Source: Lucinisca nassula
Lineage: Eukaryota; Mollusca; Bivalvia; Lucinida; Lucinidae
Direction of reading: 5' to 3'
Assembly: GCA_963580285.1 (NCBI GenBank)
Contig: OY757014.1
Coordinates: forward strand, 97,509,372-97,573,371
DNA length: 64,000 nt
Shown here: positions 42,200 to 53,500 of the stretch, one piece after another
Numbering within the stretch: the first letter of the stretch is position 1
How the letters are laid out: every line of letters begins with the position of its first letter
Translations under genes and position numbers: made by a program
The notes under the pieces: generated by a model
What the model was told of the DNA's origin: nothing
Seen by the model: the letters and a program-made list of their open reading frames with translations, nothing else
Databases searched by the model: none

Positions 42200-42720
42200 A
42201 ATAGAAGAGGAATCGATACAATTAACCCACAGCTCCAATCAGAGACCCCAAAGCGAAAGAAACACAAACATGAAACAACAGACCCTAATGGAAACATAAA
42301 TAGCGGAAAGCCAAAAGGACAGTTACTTTCCCACAAAATGGCAAATTGGCTATTCAACACAAAATAATATAAGCGATACAAAACCCAAAGACAAACCGTA
42401 ACAAAAATAAACCGCGACAGAAGAACCACCTGTGAACGGTCGGTGAAACGATTTCCAATGGGGGGCTTAAATCAATTTTATGTGGCCACAATCCTCGCCC
42501 TTATTTCCGTCGCCATTTAGATCAATAATTTGTTCAGTCCGCATGCAGGCCTCCTAACCCATCATTGCAACAGCTCCGTGAACACAAAAAATCAAACAAC
42601 CAGAGATGAAACAACGGTGATGACTCGACAGCAAGAAACCACTGAAATGCTGGAGCAAAAGTAAACTAACAGTTAGAGTCCCATTGGCCCGACCAGAGAC
42701 ATAGCATCAGGCACCAACCA
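42200..42720 (-). mobile_element. PLE 3' untranslated region
   Basis: Consecutive PLE blocks: AAAATAGAAG at the outer end, AATTAACCCACAGCTCCAAT, GGACAGTTACTTTCCCACA, ATAAACCGCGACAGAAGAAC, ATTTCCAATGGGGGGCTTAA, CGCCCTTATTTCCGTCGCCA and CCCGACCAGAGACATAGCAT. The RT is missing; it is a 5'-truncated copy on the minus strand. The frame 42190-42429 is a shadow. Confidence 0.75.
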
Positions 42721-43155
42721 TTTTTTTTCCAATAATAAGTCTGTTGGAGCTTAGGAGTCCCTGGACGTGGCCAATTTGGACCCTAGGGGCATGGTTGGCA
42801 GGATTTATGTAGGTGACCACTTAATGTTGCTTCATACTATATACCTAAGCTCTGGGCCTTATGGTTTCAGAGAAGATTTTTTTTCTAAGTCTGTGGGTGT
42901 TAATGAGCCATGGGGCATGGCCAGTTTGGACGCTAGGGGATTTCTGTAGGTGACCACTTGACATTGCTACATACTAAAAAAACTAAGCTCTACGCTTTAT
43001 GGTTTCAGAGAAGAAGATTGTTCTCTTCTTTTCCATTATAAGTGTATGGGAGCTAATGAGCCATAGGGCGTGGCCAATTTGAGACCTAGGGGCATGGTTG
43101 TCATGATTTATATAGGTGACAACTTAACGTTGCTTCATACTTAACTAAAGAGCCG
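42721..43155 (+). repeat. Mu-monomer array, about 160 bp units
   Basis: AATAATAAGTCTGTTGGAGC, GGGGCATGGTTGGCAGGATT, TAGGTGACCACTTAATGTTG and GGCCTTATGGTTTCAGAGAA recur about three times. The same units appear at 53110-53330 and 63601-64000. Confidence 0.7.
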
Positions 43156-43550
43156 CATTGGTACTGTCAGCGAAACAAATTCCACTGGCGGGCTTAAATC
43201 GGTTTTACGCGGCCGCAGTCCTCGCCCTTACTTCCATCGCAATTTCGATAAACAATTTGTTCAGTCCACATGTAGGCCTCCTGACTCATCTCCGAGAACA
43301 CAAAAACCAAACAATGGCAGAGATAAAACAACGGTGAGGACTCGACTGCAAGAAACCATTGAAATGCTGGAGCAAAAGAAAACCAACAGTTAGACTCCGA
43401 TTGGCCCGACCAGAGACAGAACATCAGGCACCAACCAACTTCTTCCAATAATAAGTCTGTGGGAGCTTAGGAATCTAAAGAAAACAGTTAGACTCTAATC
43501 GGCCCGACCAGAGAAAAAGCATCAGGCACCAACCAACATTACATAAACGT
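43156..43550 (-). mobile_element. PLE 3' untranslated region, second copy
   Basis: CCGCATTGGTACTGTCAGCG, ATCGGTTTTACGCGGCCGCA, CTTCCATCGCAATTTCGATA and CAATCGGCCCGACCAGAG show the same segment as 42430-42720. A partial duplication of GTTAGACTC.GATTGGCCCGACC appears near 43390 and 43480. Confidence 0.7.
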
Positions 43551-43860
43551 CATAGAATCTGAGGCCTGACCCACCGGCGCGGGATTAAAGAGGGTAGCAA
43601 CGTTGTCAACCTTGATTGGGTTAACCATGATGAATGCAGTCCGTCATGTAACATTAATGTTGCACCCAATTTTTTATATCGAAGAATGATTTTACGAAAT
43701 TGGGTGCTGATGTCATTGCATTTTTATATTTTTTTCTGAATTTATATGCTAAGTCACCATAAAATTCGGGTTCCTATAAACCATTTTGCAGAAGATTGCA
43801 TTGAATCGGAATGACGTCTATGAAATTTTGAAAAGGCTTTGCGTAGTTTATGATACAGAT
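43551..43860 (-). pseudogene. PLE reverse transcriptase C-terminal fragment
   Basis: The minus strand matches the C-terminal third of the RT frame at 48942-49850. The plus strand carries GTCATAGAATCTGAGGCCTG, the GTTAACCATGATGAATGCAG region and CTAAGTCACCATAAAATTCG. It is interrupted by stops and indels and ends at the start of the next PLE 3' segment at 43861. Confidence 0.75.
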
Positions 43861-44660
43861 ACAATAGAAGTGAAGGCAATGGTCAGGAATCGATACAATT
43901 AACCCACAGCTCCCATCAGAGACACCAAAGGGAAAGAAACACAAACATGAAACAACAAACCCTATGGAAACATCAATAGCAGAAAGCGAAAAGGACAGTC
44001 ACTTTTACTGGCTATCCAAAACCACAATAATATAAGCCATACACACACTCAAAGACAAACTATAACAAATATACCACGACAGCAGAACCGCCTTGGAACG
44101 GTCAGTGAAACGTAATCCACTGGGGGTGGGGGGGGGGGCTTAAATTGATATTACTAGGCCACAATCCTCGTCCTTATATCCATCGCGATTTAAACAAATA
44201 ATTTGTTCAGACCGCTGACAGATAACCCTGATTAAGAAGTTAGCAGTAAACAATTTATTACGGGTGTTGAAGTCAGTTATATGACTAGATACTCTGCCAA
44301 ATCGAATTAATTGTGAAATATTAACTCCATAGGATGCAGCACGAGGAAGATCACCATCCAAAAAAGGAAAATTTACAATCTCAAAATAAAAATCATCACG
44401 TTTATCACAAATTTTGTTAGAAATAAACCCATCTACAATAGATGTTAATCCAAAAACGGGGCATCGGTAGCAGAAGAAGAATTTGCTTTATCTAACTGAA
44501 GTTCTGGAGTGTAAATTTGACGGATCAAACCATCGAAATAGGTATTTGCCAATATTAAATAAATCATCCACATATCTAGAAGTCGAGCAACAGAAAGGGA
44601 CATTATGAACTCTCTCTCAAAACAACTAAGATCAGATCAGCCACAATGGGTGAAGACTAT
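43861..44660 (-). pseudogene. PLE copy: 3' segment and RT fragment, internally deleted
   Basis: 43861-44215 is the 3' segment, including a G run at about 44126-44137. From 44222 the minus strand reads the middle of the RT. Frame 44140-44361 gives DGDLPRAASYGVNISQLIRF, matching VDVPRAPSYGVYISQLIRF of the 48942-49850 copy. The part up to 44660 matches the RYLDDL and GTN-AP regions with frameshifts. The downstream RT third is deleted. Not functional. Confidence 0.75.
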
Positions 44661-44770
44661 AAGAATCTTATATGGGTGTGAGGGGCGGGTGGAAAAATCC
44701 GTCCCGAGGGTCACTGTCCGGCATCACGAGGCTTGCTCAGATTATTAATGTTGCAGTCACTTCGAGTACC

Positions 44771-44835
44771 GACGTCCGCCATATTGTGATGACACTGCAT
44801 GAATGTTTAGTGACGTCACGTAACGTGCTGCGACG
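44771..44835. promoter_or_regulatory. CRE/YY1-like motif cluster
   Basis: GACGTCCGCCATATTGTGAT is followed by GTGACGTCACGTAACGTGCT and GCGACGTCAACC. A perfect TGACGTCA (44811-44818) with a CGCCAT motif nearby resembles the arrangement at 22846-22886. Function is inference. Confidence 0.3.
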
Positions 44836-45136
44836 TCAACCTTAACGACGGCGCATGAGGTCGTAATCAACCAGGGCATTTGTCAAACACGCGATTATAT
44901 TCGATTATGGGTCGGAATACCAGGGTCAGAACATAAATTTCTATCCCAGGGAAAAATCATGAATTTCCTTGTCTGGTGTGCAAGAATATTATTTCTGTCC
45001 TCGCATGATGTAATGAAAAAAAAAAACGGTTTTAAATCAAGTCACCTGATTGATTTTGCTGTCAAGGTTGATCATTAAAGAAAGGGATGACAAAGACGGA
45101 TGTAAACTGTAGAAGTTAATTGCTGCTCAACAAGGG

Positions 45137-45154
45137 TGACGATAATTATCGTCA
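45137..45154. repeat. 18-bp perfect palindrome
   Basis: TGACGATAATTATCGTCA is fully self-complementary and lies in sequence without other repeats. Symmetric sites of this length can be dimer-binding sites, but no partner is evident. Confidence 0.6.
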
Positions 45155-45734
45155 ACGCTTGGGCAGTCATCCTTAATTGGGTTTTCAATACAAATCAGCT
45201 CTTGTTTGACCTCAAGTTGTTACGTTCTTTTGTTATAGGGGCCTACCTGTAGTATATAAATGTGGGTTTGAATATTCAGAAATATGAGCGGGCTAATTCA
45301 GAACATAAAAATAAATATTGTCATTTTCTTTCTATCTATCTATTGTTGCTGCGATCAGTCATTTCTTATTTTGTTTCTTCTAAAAATCATGGCGTGAAAT
45401 ATTTAGTTTGGAAGCCCATTTCTCTATCATTCCGTCTCCTTTAAGTTTTTGCGATAAAACCTTGACCTTTTTATGAAATCCCAAATGTTTCGTGATTCGC
45501 ATCGGAAAATCTTTGCAAATCGCACTGCTTTGAATGGCTATTCGAACACCCTTCTTGATGCCTGTGTAGGATGTTTCCCGTTATAATCTGATCATGTGAT
45601 CAACCAAAATGGCGGCCTCTATGACTTACCACAAACAAAAGCATTTAAGCAAGGTTCCGTTGCATTTCGGGAAAGAGGTAATGCCGCTGGAAGTCGGAAA
45701 ACTCAAGTTATCTAAATGATATGGGTCTATGAGT

Positions 45735-46020
45735 TTGATTGAATTGAGGTTTAACGTCCCCGTCAACACTATTTAGGTCATTTTAGAGACGTTGCTTCCA
45801 ATTTTGTGGGACTTTTACCCGACATTGAGATTAAATGACTTCTCAAGCCCTGCCGTCCAGTGAAACCAAAAGGCGTATATGCATTGGACGGTCTGACTCA
45901 CAAGCAGGCTAAGTCCTTCCAAGCAGTTTACCAATACTCATGTGTGGTCAGTTTCAGCTCTGCGTGGAAGCACCATGCAGCCCATCTATTTCTCCAAGCC
46001 CCGATGGGCGGTGGCAATAG
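45735..46020 (-). mobile_element. SINE-X, near full-length
   Basis: Minus strand from the head CCACCGCCCATCGGGGCTTG, GGGCTGCATGGTGCTTCCAC, to TCTCAATGTCGGGTAAAAGT and GGGGACGTTAAACCTCAATT. Boundaries resemble the 12564-12865 copy. I could not find a convincing target duplication. Confidence 0.8.
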
Positions 46021-46204
46021 ACAGCATAGATGACTGGTGCATTATTTGAAGTGTGGCACCATTGGTTAAATCAAACAAAACTGCAAGCACTGCATGATGC
46101 CCCGCCATTAAAAATACACCAAGCAAGTGCCAAATCACAGTGAAACAAAACCTAATGGCTGTTTTCTCCCATACTAGTGATGTAACCATGCAAGTTTGTC
46201 AGTT

Positions 46205-47095
46205 CAGTGCTTCAAACAGACTACATTATAGAATTGGCTATGTTCAATATTCAAGGGCGATAACTCAATAAGAAGGAAAATCAGAGTTATCGTTCACATT
46301 TATGCATGTCGTCTCAGGCTGCTCTACATATCTGTGAAGTTTCGTGAAAATATCTCAAATGGTATAAGAGCTCTGGAGTGGATTCTAAACTGATTGTGAC
46401 TGCTATTTTCAAAGTTCAAAGGGCAATGACTCCAAAGTAAGGAAAATCAGAGTAATAGTTCATATCATGAAAATATCTCAAATGGTATCGAAGTTATGCA
46501 GTGGACACGAAACTAGCATAGAAATGGCTAGGTTCAAAGGGCAATCACTCCATAAGCGGGAAAATCATAGTTACGGTTCATATGTTCTTCACGTCGTCTT
46601 ATAGTGCCCTACATATCAGTGAAGTTTCGTGAATATCTCAAATGGTATGGAGTGGACTCGAAACTGATAGCAACAGTTATATTCAAAGTTCAAAGGGCAA
46701 TAACTCCAAAAGTAGGATAAAACAGAGTTACGTTTCAGATGTTTTGCACGTCGTATCATGGTGTTCTACATTTCTGTGAGGTTTCATGGAAATATCTCAA
46801 ATGGTGTCGAATTTTTGGAGCGAACACGAAACTTTGATAGAAATGCCTATGTTCAATGTTCAAAGGGCAACAACTCCAAAAGTAGGAAAATCAGAGTTAC
46901 GGTTTATATATTCTGCACGTCGTCTGACAATGATTTACATATCTGTGACGTTTCGTGAAAATATCTCAAACGGTATCAGAGTAATGGAGCGGACACGGAA
47001 CTATGGGGCGCTGACAGACGAAGGGACGTATTGACGGACACTCAAAACTTCGGAGGGTATAACATAATACCCCCCATTTTTTTATTGGCGGGGCA
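46205..47095 (+). mobile_element. HLE-like array of about 150-bp monomers
   Basis: GTTCAAAGGGCAAT.ACTCC blocks recur near 46411, 46536, 46688 and 46858, with GTGAAGTTTCGTGAAAATAT and TCTCAAATGGTAT blocks. It ends GACAGACGAAGGGACGTATT with GACGGACACTC and AATACCCCCCATTTTTTTAT / TGGCGGGGCATT, an HLE-type tract and hairpin. The 5' end is not identified. Confidence 0.65.
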
Positions 47096-47989
47096 TTAAA
47101 ACCCGGGGTCCGAAGGTGCAGCTACGCTTGGATAATGCACCAGTACACACATCCATTAAGGCCAAAAAATGACAGTCTGTGCTTTTAAGCCTTAACCCTT
47201 TAAGTGCCATGGAATATTTTAGAGCAGATGACAATCTTTTTTATCCATGTTCAGCATTTTGCGAAGAAGTTTCTGCAACTGGCTTAGGTTTAAGATGTTG
47301 GCACATAAAAATTAGAACGGCGAAAGTGATGGCGAAAGAAAACAAGTTGCCTGATGGGCAACGATCCCTCATCTGAGAACTAGACCAAAGACTTAAGGAT
47401 AAAGCTTGTTTAATGTGTGTATGACCCGACATATGGACGAAAGAACGGCTGGAAATTTTAATTCCTATATTGCGCTATGCTTAAACAGGCATGCCAGAAA
47501 CTGGAGACAAACTCCCAGATTCAAACTCAGCATGGACTTTAAGCGTGATTTGGTTATCTGCAGGCAAGTCAGAAGTGGTCGAGAAAAATTGGAGCAATTT
47601 TAAGTCTATGGAACTTTTTGTGGGCGACCACAATTCTGATCAAAACTTGTTCATACCTAATGTAATGGCTCCCCATACTTACGATGGACAGACGGAAGCC
47701 TAATAGGCACTGGATATCTGTCTATACAACAAGCTCACCTTTCAAGCCTTTGGCTCTGGCGAGCTAAAAAGAGAACCATCTAAATGCTGTAGGGTTTCAT
47801 TGACTTCTAATAAACATGGCGTAAAATGAACATAAAGAAACAAAAAGCTTATTAAAACACAAACAAAGTACATGTAAGTTATTCTAGTGACACAAATTTG
47901 ACCTTCTAATGTGCTGTCGTTCAGAACAGTAAAATACTGAAAGGGTTGTCTTCTATTCAAACAATATAGATCCTTCAGTGCCGGGAAAG
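47096..47989. other. Unique sequence with an HLE 3' terminus at 47625-47770
   Basis: No gene recognised. ATCAAAACTTGTTCATACC, ACGATGGACAGACGGAAGCC, CAAGCTCACCTTTCAAGCCT and TTGGCTCTGGCGAGCTAA show a terminal module of an HLE ending near 47767. Confidence 0.5.
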
Positions 47990-48346
47990 TTGGAGATGTT
48001 GTTTTTCCATTGTAAGTCTATGGGAAAATTTTTCAGGCTCTAGGGACTGTACCTGCAAAACTGAATGTCAGATTCAAAACTTATTCGAAATCGACTGAGG
48101 TTTTATGCTTGTCTTCGTTTGCTCTATGTTTCAAAAAGATCAGATAAAAAAAATTGGGAAAAGATGCAGACATCAATTTCACTAATATTTATGCTCAAGG
48201 GCAGGTAACTTCAAAGTTGTTTGTCTCATGCAGCCGACATTCGAACTCTTTGTAGACTGCATGTCCATCCTGGTTATCTGCAAGTTTGATGAAGATCAGA
48301 TCAGAAATGGCGGAAAAAAGTTCGTAATGTCGTTTTTCCATTGTAA
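47990..48346 (+). repeat. Beta monomer, left of the PLE insertion
   Basis: CCATTGTAAGTCTATGGGAA, ATTTATGCTCAAGGGCAGGT, CCTGGTTATCTGCAAGTTTG and ATGAAGATCAGATCAGAAAT. It is interrupted after CCATTGTAA by the PLE at 48347 and continues at 50062 with GCCTATGGGAAAATTG. Confidence 0.85.
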
Positions 48347-50061
48347 AGTAGAAGTAAAACAAAGATCAGGAATCGATACAATTAACTTACTCCACCCATC
48401 AAAGACACCAAAGGGAAAGAAACACAAACATTAAGCGACCGGACCATAATGGAAACCTAAACAAAGGAAGGCCATAAGGACAGTTACTTTCCCACAAAAT
48501 GGCCATATGGCCATCCAAAATAAAAAGACACAAGTGATACACACAACAAGCAACAAACAACACCATAAATAAACCGCCACAGAAGAACCGCCTTGCAACG
48601 GTCAGTGGAATGATTTCCACTGGGGGGGGGGGGGGGGGGGGGGGCTTAAATCGATTTTACGTGGCCACAATCCTCGCCCTTACTTCCGTCGCGATTTAGA
48701 CAAATAATTTGTTCAGTCCGAGTGAAGGCTCATTAACTCATCAGTGCAACATCTCCGGGAACACAAAAAATCAAAGAACCACAGAGGTGAGACAATGGTG
48801 AGGACTCGACAGCAAGAAACCACTGATATGCTGGAGCAAAAGAAAACCAACAGTTAGACTCCGATGGGCCCGACCAGAGACAGAGCATCAGGCACCAACC
48901 AACATTACCTTGAATTAGATCTCTCTAATTCTCATAAGCCATTACGTTGGAGCCGTCATAGAATCTGAGGCCTGACCCATCGGCGTGCAATTAAAGAGGG
49001 AAGCAAAGTTGCCAACAATGATTGGGTTAACTACCATGCATGCAGTCTGTCGTATAACATCCATGTTGTACCCAATCTTTTTATATCGAAGAATGATTTT
49101 TAGAAATTGGGTGCTGAAGTCATTGCGGTTATATATTTTTCTGAATTTATATACTAAGTCACCATAAAATTCGGGTTCCGATAGACCTTGTTGTAGAAGA
49201 GATTTAAGTCCAATATTGAATTTTGAAATTAAATCAGAATGGCGTCTATAATATTTTGAAAAGGCTTTGCGTAGTTTATGGTACTGATAACCCTGATTAA
49301 GGAGTTTAGCCGTTAATAATTTATTACGAGTGTTGAAGTCAGTTACATGACTACACACTCTAGCAAATCGAATTAATTGCGAAATATAAACGCCATAGGA
49401 TGGCGCACGGGGAACATCAACATCCAAAAAAGGAAAATTTACAATCTCAAAATCAAAGTCATCGCGTTTATCATAAATTTTGCACGAAACAAATCCATCT
49501 ACAATAGATAAATGTAAATCCAAAAACGGGGCCTCGGTATCAGAAGAATTTGCTTTATTTATTTGAAGTTCTGGAGGGTAAATCTGACTGATCAAACCAT
49601 CGAAATGGATATTATCAATATTCAATAAATCATCTAAATATCTAGAAGTGGAGCTAAAAGCTTCAATAATTTCAGATTGGTTATCAATGGAAAGTGACAA
49701 CATGAAGTCTCTTTCATAACAATACAAGAACAGATCAGCCACAAGAGGTGCGCAATTCGTACCCATTGGAATACCCACAATTTGTCTAAATAACTTAGTA
49801 CCGAATCGAATATAAATATTGTCAAGTAGAAAGGTGAGGGCATCACACACTTTCTGACATGACCATTAAGTGTATAATTCTTATGCTCTTTTGAAGTGAA
49901 AAATGCATTTCTGATATTACATGCAAGATAGAGAGAATCTTCTCTGTGAAAAGCCCATTCAATTAAATCATTAATATTTTCTTTTATAAGATTATGAGGA
50001 AGTGTAGTGTAAAGAGTGGAAAAATCGTAAGTAGACAGACTTGAAGCACGAAAATGTCTGG
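48347..50061 (-). mobile_element. Penelope-like element, 1.7-kb copy inserted in a beta monomer
   Basis: Both outer joints are readable because the beta unit continues on each side. Minus-strand order: truncated RT start (50061), RT frame, stop at 48942, then a 3' region of about 600 bp that includes a G run (48620-48642) and ends at AGTAGAAGTAAAACAAAG. No GIY-YIG nuclease motif is visible after the RT. This is the longest and best-preserved PLE copy in the window. Confidence 0.8.
48942..49850 (-). pseudogene. Penelope-like reverse transcriptase, partial open frame
   Basis: A 302-residue frame whose upstream continuation is recognisable (STYDFSTLYTTLPHNLIK, WAFHREDSLYLACN, about 49880-50045) but separated by a frame change near 49862-49875. 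Landmarks: DFSTLYT (motif A) upstream; GIPMGTNCAPLVADLF (residues about 27-42, motif B); RYLDDLLNI (about 70-78, catalytic Asp pair); LDLHLS; KIYDKRDDF; YGVYISQLIRFAR; and a C-terminus ending CTPMGQASDSMTAPT. The G-x-MGT-x2-AP-x-AxLF and YLDDL pattern fits Penelope-like RTs and not LINE or LTR RTs (established knowledge; subfamily not assigned). Being 5'-truncated and frameshifted it is probably dead, but the catalytic part is intact over 300 residues, so the insertion is relatively young. Related broken copies: 43551, 43861, 61395 and 62214. Confidence 0.75.
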
Positions 50062-53003
50062 AAGCCTATGGGAAAATTGTTTGCGCCCTAAGGGCTGTAA
50101 CTGCAAAACCGAATGTCAGATACAAGCCAAATTCAAACTCATCTGAGGTTTTATGCTTGTTCTCGTTTCTGAAATTTTCAAAAAGATCAGATTAGAAACG
50201 GCTGAGAAAAGGTGGAGACACTATTTTTCACTAATATTTATGCTAAAGGGCAGGTAATTCGAAAGCCTTTTGTCTCATGCGGCCAAAATTCGAACTAAGC
50301 ATAGACTGTAAGCTCCTTCTGGTTATCTTGAATTTTTGATGAAGGTCGGGTTAGAAATAGCCAAGCAAACTTGGAGACATCGTTTTCCCATTGTAAGTCA
50401 AATGGAAATTTTTTCAACCTCAAGGGGATGTAACTGGAAATCCGACGGTCAGATTCAATCCAAAATCGAACTCATTAGATATTTTATGCTTATCCTCGTT
50501 TACCAAAAGTAACAAAAACATCAGATCAAAAACGTTGCGGAAAGCTGGATACACCATTTTTCGCTAATATTTATGCTCAAGAGCAGGTAACTCAGAAGTC
50601 ATTTGACCTATGTGGCCCAAATTCAAACACAACATAGAGTGTATGCCCCTCCTGGTTATCTGCAAGTTTGATGAAGATCTGATTTTAAATGATCGAGAAA
50701 AGCTGGAGACGTCGTTTTCCCATTGTAAGTATATGGGAAAATCTTTCACACTCAAGGAGATTTAACTGGAAAACAACTGGTCAGATTCAAGTCAACTTCG
50801 AACTCGCTCGAGCTCTTTTACCAAAAGTTACAAAATGATCCAATCAAAAAAGGCTGAAAAAAGCTGGAGACACCATTTTTCACTTACATTTATGCTCAAG
50901 GGCAGGTAACCCAGAAGTTGTTTGTCCCGTACAGCCCAAATTTGAACTCAACATAGACTGTAAGCCCCTCCTGGTTATCTGAAAAGTTTGATGAACATCG
51001 GATCAGAAATGGCAGAGAAAAGGTGGAGACGTCGTTTTCCCCATTATAAGTCTATGGGAATTTTTTTCCACGCTCAAGGGGATGTAACTGAAAAAAAAAA
51101 AAACGCTCGTCAGATTCAAGCCAAATACGAACTCGTCCAAGATTTTATGCCTGTTCTCGTTTATGAAAAGTTACCAAAAAGATCAGAGCATAAACGGCTG
51201 AAAAAAGCTTGAGACACCATTTTTCACTTATATTTATGCTCAAGGGCAGGTAACTCCAAAGCTGTTTGTCCAATGCATCCCAAATATGAACTCTACGTAG
51301 ACTGTTAGCCCCTCCTGGTTATCTGCAAGTTTGATGAAGACGTCGTTTTCCCCATTATAAGTCTATGGGAAAAATTTTCACGCTCAAGGGGATGTAACTG
51401 GAAAACCGATTGTGGCTTCAAACCAAATTCGAACTCGTCCGATATTAGATGCTTGTCCTTGTTTATAAAAAGTTACAATAAGATCAGATCATAACAGCTG
51501 AGAAAAGCTGGAGACACCATTTAACACTTATATTAATGCTCAAGGGCAGGTAACTCTAAAGCTGTGTGTTCCGTGCAGCCCAAATTCAAACTCGACGTAG
51601 ACTGAAAGCTCCTCCTGGTTTCTTCAAGTTTGATGAAGATCGGATCAGAAATGGCCGAGAAAAATGTGGAGACATCGGTTTCCCCATTATAAGTCTATGG
51701 AACCTTTTTGTTTCCATGGCAACCACAGTTCTGATCAAAACTGGTCCAAAACCTAATGCAGTCAATCCCCCAACCCAGTGATGCTGAACATAAAATTTGA
51801 TTGGGATTTGCCAGCTAGTCACTTAGCTAGTAAAGTTCAAAGGTGTGGACGACGGACGGACGACGCAGGGATGCCGGATGCCTGCCTATACTATAAGCTC
51901 ACCTTGTGAGCTTTCAGTTCAGGTGAGCTAAAAAGATCAGATCATAAACGGCTGAGAAAAGCTGGAGACACCATTTTACACTTATATCTATGCTCAAGGG
52001 CAGGTAACTCCAAAGCTGTTTGTCCCGTGCAGCCCAAATTCGAACTCGACGTAGACTGTATATTAATGCTCAAGGGCAGGTAACTCCAATGCTGTTTGTC
52101 CCGTGCAGCCCAAATTCGAACTCGACGTAGACTCGTAATTCCCTCCTGGTTATCTGCAAGGTTAGTGAAGATCGGATCAGAAATGGCCGAGAAAAAGTGA
52201 AGACGTCGTTTTCTCCATTATAAGTAGAAGTAAAACAAAGATCAAGATACAATTAAAATACACCACCCATCAAAGACACCAAAGGGAAAGAAACACAAGC
52301 ATGAAGCGACCAGACCATAATGGAAACCAAAACCTAGGAAGGCCATAAGGACAGTTACTTTCCCACAAAATGGCCATCCCAACTAAAAAGACACAAGTGA
52401 TACACACAGTAAGTAACAAACAACAACATAAATAAATAAGTCTATGGGAAAATGTTTCACGCTCAAGGGGATGTAACTGGAAAACCGCTGGTCAGATTCA
52501 ATCAAAAATCGAACTCGTCCGAGATTTTATGCTTGTCCTTGTTTATGAAAAGTTACAAAAAGATCAGATCATAAACGGCTGAGAAAAGCTGGAGACACTA
52601 TTTTTCACTTATATTTATGCACAAGGGCAGGTAACTCCACAGCTGTTTGTCCCGTGCAGCCCAAATTCGAACTCGACGTAGACTGTAAGCCCCTCCTGGT
52701 TATCTGCAAGTTTGATGAAGATCGGATCAGAAATGGTCGAGAAAAAGTGGAGACGTCGTTTTCCCCATTATAAGTCTATGGAATATTTTTGTTTCCATAA
52801 CAACCACAGTTCTCATCTTAACTCGTCCCAAACCTAATGCAGTCAATCCCCGAACCCAGTGATGCTGCACATAAAATTTGATTGGGATTGGCCACAGCTA
52901 GTCACTTAGGTATTCAAGTTCAAAGGTACGGATGACGACGGACGCAGGATGCCTGCCTATACTATAGGCTCACCCTGTGAGCCTTCAGCTCAGGTGAGCT
53001 AAC
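50062..53003 (+). mobile_element. Beta-monomer array ending in an HLE terminus
   Basis: Beta units of about 310-320 bp, each with CTCCTGGTTATCTGCAAG (near 50332, 50651, 50969, 51315, 51619, 52145 and 52697), GGAGACGTCGTTTTCCCCAT, TATAAGTCTATGGGAAAA and AGGGGATGTAACTGGAAA. HLE-type termini with GACGACGGACG tracts and the hairpin GAGCCTTCAGCTCAGGTGAG or similar, then CTAA, occur twice, at 51848-51932 and 52935-53003. So the array may be two related elements in tandem. A PLE fragment interrupts it at 52223-52439. Confidence 0.75.
52223..52439 (-). mobile_element. PLE 3' fragment inserted in a beta monomer
   Basis: Starts GTAGAAGTAAAACAAAGATC and ends CAACATAAATAA. The beta unit is split exactly at TATAA/GTCTATGGG, and ATAA stands on both sides (possible 4-bp duplication). 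Same subfamily and same target site as 48347-50061. Confidence 0.8.
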
Positions 53004-53330
53004 AAATCCAAGCGTGAACCCTGTGTTTGTGTTTCTTTCTCTTTGGTGCCTCTGATCGGAGGTGTGAGTTAATTGTATCGATTCCAGATCATTGCCTTCA
53101 CTTCTATTTTCTGACGTTATTCCCGTTTAGTTTTTGGAACTAATGAGCCTCTGTGACCTTTGGGGTATGGTTGCCAAGATTTATGTAGGTAATCACTTGA
53201 CATTGACGTTGCTTCATATTTAATATCTAAGCTCTGGGGGAAGCTTCATGCTAAATATCTTAAATCTGGGCTTCTTGGTTTCAGAGAAGAAGATTTTTGA
53301 AGATTTTTTTTCCCAAGATAAAAACATAAG
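53004..53330. repeat. PLE 3' fragment (plus orientation) and mu unit
   Basis: 53020-53105 is the reverse complement of the PLE 3' end (TGTGTTTCTTTCTCTTTGGT, ATTGTATCGATTCCAGATCA, TTGCCTTCACTTCTATTTT), the only copy in this orientation noted. 53110-53330 is a mu unit (GGTATGGTTGCCAAGATTTA, CTTGGTTTCAGAGAAGAAGA). Confidence 0.65.
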
Positions 53331-53500
53331 TGAAGGCAATGTTCAGAAATCGATAGAATTAACTCACAGCTTCTACCAGAGACATCAAAGGGAAAGAAAC
53401 ACAATCATGAAACAATTAGACCCTAATGGAAACATCAATAGCAGGAAGCCACAGTTACTTTCCCACGAATGTCCAATTAGCTATCCAAAACAAAATAATA
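53331..53500 (-). mobile_element. PLE 3' fragment, left of a composite insertion
   Basis: GTGAAGGCAATGTTCAGAAA through CCACAGTTACTTTCCCACGA to CAAAACAAAATAATA, where an HLE begins. The mu unit to its left is split after CCCAAGATAA, again the TAA-type target. A PLE segment resumes at 58342, about 65 bases further along the consensus. Confidence 0.7.

Larger units (their letters stand above)
44661..45734. other. Apparently unique sequence; no gene read
   Basis: One of the few stretches here without obvious repeats. It includes a CRE/YY1-like cluster (44771-44835), an 18-bp perfect palindrome (45137-45154) and AAAATGGCGGCC at 45607-45618. Short frames such as 45262-45444 have no recognised domain. 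It could hold a promoter or first exon of a neighbouring gene. Confidence 0.35.

Noticed and set aside
42190..42429. 79-residue minus-strand frame, repeated in similar form near 48399-48620 and 58626-58871
   Set aside because: Recurrence follows the PLE 3' segment, and the frames differ in start, stop and indels. Not conserved as protein.
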